Below are positions 61,277 through 64,000 of a stretch of DNA of 64,000 bases, piece by piece. Each line of letters begins with the position of its first letter. The first letter of the stretch is position 1. The position numbers and the translations under genes were made by a program. The DNA comes from Onchocerca volvulus (lineage: Eukaryota; Nematoda; Chromadorea; Rhabditida; Onchocercidae): the NCBI GenBank assembly GCA_000499405.2, contig HG738138.1, forward strand, positions 2,716,368 through 2,780,367, read 5' to 3'. The notes under the pieces are model-generated. The model worked only from the letters and a program-made list of their open reading frames with translations, had not been told where the DNA came from and did not search any database.

Positions 61277-64000
61277 AATATTTGACCGAAAGCTATAATT
61301 TGTTAATGATTAGTCACAGAGATGTTATGTTAAACGTATTTTTGATTTGAAAAAGTTCCATTTTTTTATTTGTCCATTCTCTCATGCTCTAACTGTGTCT
61401 GTCATATGTAGCAACTCAGCTTACTTATCGTAATAAACATAAGTAACCACATCTCTTATGAGCAAGGCATTTATTATTGTCCTTCACTCAAATGCTCAAA
61501 CGCAGCCATAGCGTATTATAAATAGGATATAAGATTTAGCAGGATTTTTTCACTAAACGCAAGCACTACAATTACACCATTTTTTTTTCAGATGATAGCA
61601 TTCGACAGCGCAGATAATGTAAATGATTATTTCATAAATTAATGTAATAGTGAAATCTAATAACTTACAATCATAAAGCTTTCTCAATTCAGCCATCGAC
61701 ATATTGGCCGCTTCAGAACAGTACAGTTGTGTCCAAGATATCTAAACACAACTTCCATATTTTGGAAATAAAAAATTAAAAATCAAGAGCATTCAGATAA
61801 TAATGCAAATGATAAAAATAACTACACAGATCAGAAAAAACTGCTTAATCATTTGATGACGTTCGTTCTCTATAGCTGTCAACTATAAGATTACTGGAGA
61901 AAACTTCACGTTGCTAATGTTAAAGATAGAACTGCCTATATCACTTTAATGACGATGTGAGAAATTCGAAATGTCTTATTATTGCTGAGACGTAAGTGAT
62001 AACTTCTTAGGTTGCTTATATTTTTTAAGAACTTACCTAGCAATATTTCAAGATTTCTCCCTATTTTGATATGCGGAGGAATGTAAACTATGGAACGTAT
62101 GGATTTCATATGTAAAGTATGGGTTTCGCGGAAAATTGAAAGAATGGCAATGCTATTTGATGGATTAACATACCTCAAGATCACCGTTTCGCAAACCAAT
62201 CGAATAGGATCGACTTGATCGCGCTATAGTTGCAACCATAGCAAAATTATATTCAATCACTTTTGAAATGGCTCTAAGTACACTGTAATCGTATATGATG
62301 CTTTTCCCATGATTCGAAAGGAGCAAATCAAGCAAAGATTCTAATCTCCACATCGTGTGCTCTAGATTAGTGCACGCTTCCTACAAAAAAATAGCTTCCT
62401 AACAATTAAGAAAACATTTTCACTTAGTAATTCTAATTTAATTTATATGTCAAAATTTTTTCGACACTCGGAGCAATCAACTACTGCACAAGATAAGACA
62501 AAACATGGAAAAATCTGAGATAAGATCTGTTAAACTTTTTATTCTTATCAAAAGAGGCTTTTATTCAAAAAACCAAATCTACAATAAACATCAGTGTCAT
62601 CCAATAGCGTATGGCTTCATTTAAACGCATACTTTCAATGACGGATGTGTGTGCTCTGCGATAAAATGTTTCAGCTTTGGATCGTGAAATGAAATTGCTT
62701 TTTCAACACGGCCAAAAATCCGCTCATAGATTCGTTTATCAAAGGAGCGCCACTGTCTAAAATTTACGTAAAATACTCAAAAGTTAGAATTATAACCCAG
62801 TTCAAAAAAAAAAAAAAAACAAGCTTGAACCACATAATTTCTTCCCCGAAGAACAAGAACAAACTAATAAAGAAACTTACTAACTTTATTTTAGCTGCGT
62901 TAGTGTTTGCATACGATATAATAACTTGAGATGCCACAAAATTTTTAAGATCCAATTTAGTACTGCTAAATAAAAGAGCTGCCATTATCTCATTCATCAA
63001 TCCGTCGAAATTCATACTAGACGTAGCAGCATCCAGTCCAATAATATCTATAGTCGACGAGATAGCTTCAGAAAGCAAATGCCTCGCATACTTCTAAACA
63101 GAAATCTACAAAATTAAAGACAGGGATGTAATAAAAGTAAAAAAAAAAAGTGTTTCGAATAAGTTTGAAATACTCAACCGGATAACTTTAATTACTGCAA
63201 GAGAAATACATTCTCATGATACCAAAAGTAATGGCACGAAAGAAACAATGAAAACTTTCGAGATCGAATGGTAAATAATTGAATCTAAGTCTTGCATAAT
63301 CCAACAAGTTTGGCTAGAATTAGCCAACAAAAATGGGCCAGACGAAATTTCAAAGTCACAAAGCTAAGAAACTCACATGGATTATTGCTTCCTCGACATC
63401 AACTGATAGTATAAGTTCTTCATCGTGAAGTCCACCAACATAATAGCACATTGACTCAAGAACATACGTATTTAATGCAAGTTTTGTTACCAAATGCTAA
63501 ATTCGACTGTATCACTCATAGTATAAAATAAATGATTAATACTGATGTTCTTACTTGAACAATCCCATCTTCTAATCAAAAAGGATGCATTAAAAACGAT
63601 GGTCATCAAATGATAGTGTAAAAAGTACTCACCTACCTTGTTAATATTCCTTTCTGCTAATGGCAAATCCTGCTGTAGTGTTGTATTGCAATATTCTGAC
63701 AAAGTACCTATAAATTATAAAAAAAACTTCTACGTAATGTAACAATTTTTCTTAACACATTCTTGGCAATGCGGAATTTGATCAAGTTCAAAAAGATCAT
63801 GTACTTTCATGCTAACTGTCATGAGCGATATTAAAAAAATACACCTCACTGCACATCCCATCATATTGCAGTGTTTCTAGCCACAAAAACTTTTTTGGAA
63901 CGCGAGTGAGGTAAGAATTATGACTAGAAAAGTGCAGGAACAAGTCCAATAAATCACAACAGAACAAGAAAAATAATTTATAACATACCCATTAAAGTTT
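61207..64000 (-). CDS. ACAD9-like acyl-CoA dehydrogenase family protein (C-terminal part)
   Basis: ACAD9 is a mitochondrial flavoprotein that assembles complex I. Exons on the minus strand are 64000-63989 (cut by the window), 63707-63637, 63496-63377, 63093-62885, 62756-62633, 62380-62174, 61741-61669 and possibly 61271-61207. Matches to the ACAD9 C-terminus are LNTYVLESMCYYVGGL (family YVMESMTYLTAG), LLSEAISSTIDIIG (VSEALQILGG) and ARSSRSYSIGLRNGDLE (SRASRSIRIGLRN-DHE); the IGLRN stretch separates ACAD9 from VLCAD. The catalytic-base motif FEGTNE is replaced by FSSTKL (62956-62970 for FSSTK), so the Glu is absent. The last exon uses an unusual AAG acceptor and overlaps an antisense frame, so the 3' end is tentative. 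Identity as the ACAD9 group is well supported. Confidence 0.85.

Noticed and set aside
1..64000. Search for CRISPR arrays, rRNA, complete tRNAs, spliced-leader RNA and bacterial endosymbiont inserts
   Set aside because: No regular spacer-repeat array, rRNA-like segment, full tRNA cloverleaf, SL1 sequence or bacterial-type gene was noticed by eye; a covariance-model and translated search would be decisive.

Overview
The window is AT-rich nuclear DNA from a multicellular eukaryote, most likely a parasitic nematode of the filarial or spirurid (clade III) type. Four things point there. The genes are split into many short exons, with introns from under 100 bp to about 1.6 kb and T-rich acceptors ending TTTCAG or TTTTAG. 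Several first coding exons follow an acceptor-like AG a few bases before the ATG, as expected for spliced-leader trans-splicing. Poly-A and poly-T runs and microsatellites are abundant. The best-preserved regulatory gene is a LIN-1 (Elk-type ETS) orthologue with the nematode MAPK docking motifs. The species call is inference. No prokaryotic, viral or CRISPR sequence was seen. All gene models below were assembled by eye from splice sites and reading phase.

Layout: (1) 4.0-7.6 kb, minus strand: lin-1 ETS transcription factor, with its 5' end unresolved. (2) 7.6-28.6 kb: about 20 kb without a supportable gene, full of simple repeats, perhaps lin-1 upstream or intron DNA. (3) 28.7-32.8 kb, minus: a complete 11-exon hexokinase-family gene whose glucose site looks intact but whose ATP site is altered. 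(4) 36.0-42.0 kb, minus: an SLC17-type (MFS) anion transporter with a long N-terminal cytosolic extension. (5) 43.7-44.1 kb, plus: a possible two-exon CxxC and Glu/Lys-rich microprotein. (6) 44.8-47.8 kb, plus: a TIMMDC1-like mitochondrial inner-membrane protein; its last intron holds a GC-rich hairpin repeat element. (7) 48.4-50.3 kb, minus: a four-TM protein. (8) 52.6-55.7 kb, plus: a nine-exon coiled-coil protein. (9) 57.4-58.9 kb, minus: an acidic, Ser-rich disordered protein. (10) 60-61.3 kb: a small GC-rich island and several small ORFs of uncertain status. (11) 61.2->64 kb, minus: the C-terminal half of an ACAD9-like protein that runs off the window.

The most interesting theme is metabolic proteins with altered catalytic motifs next to a possible partner. 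The hexokinase keeps its sugar-binding residues but has changed all the inspected nucleotide-binding motifs. The ACAD9-like protein has lost the catalytic-base motif of acyl-CoA dehydrogenases. ACAD9 in animals works as a complex I assembly factor together with TIMMDC1, and a TIMMDC1-like gene lies about 14 kb away. These are sequence-based predictions that need alignment and structure modelling.
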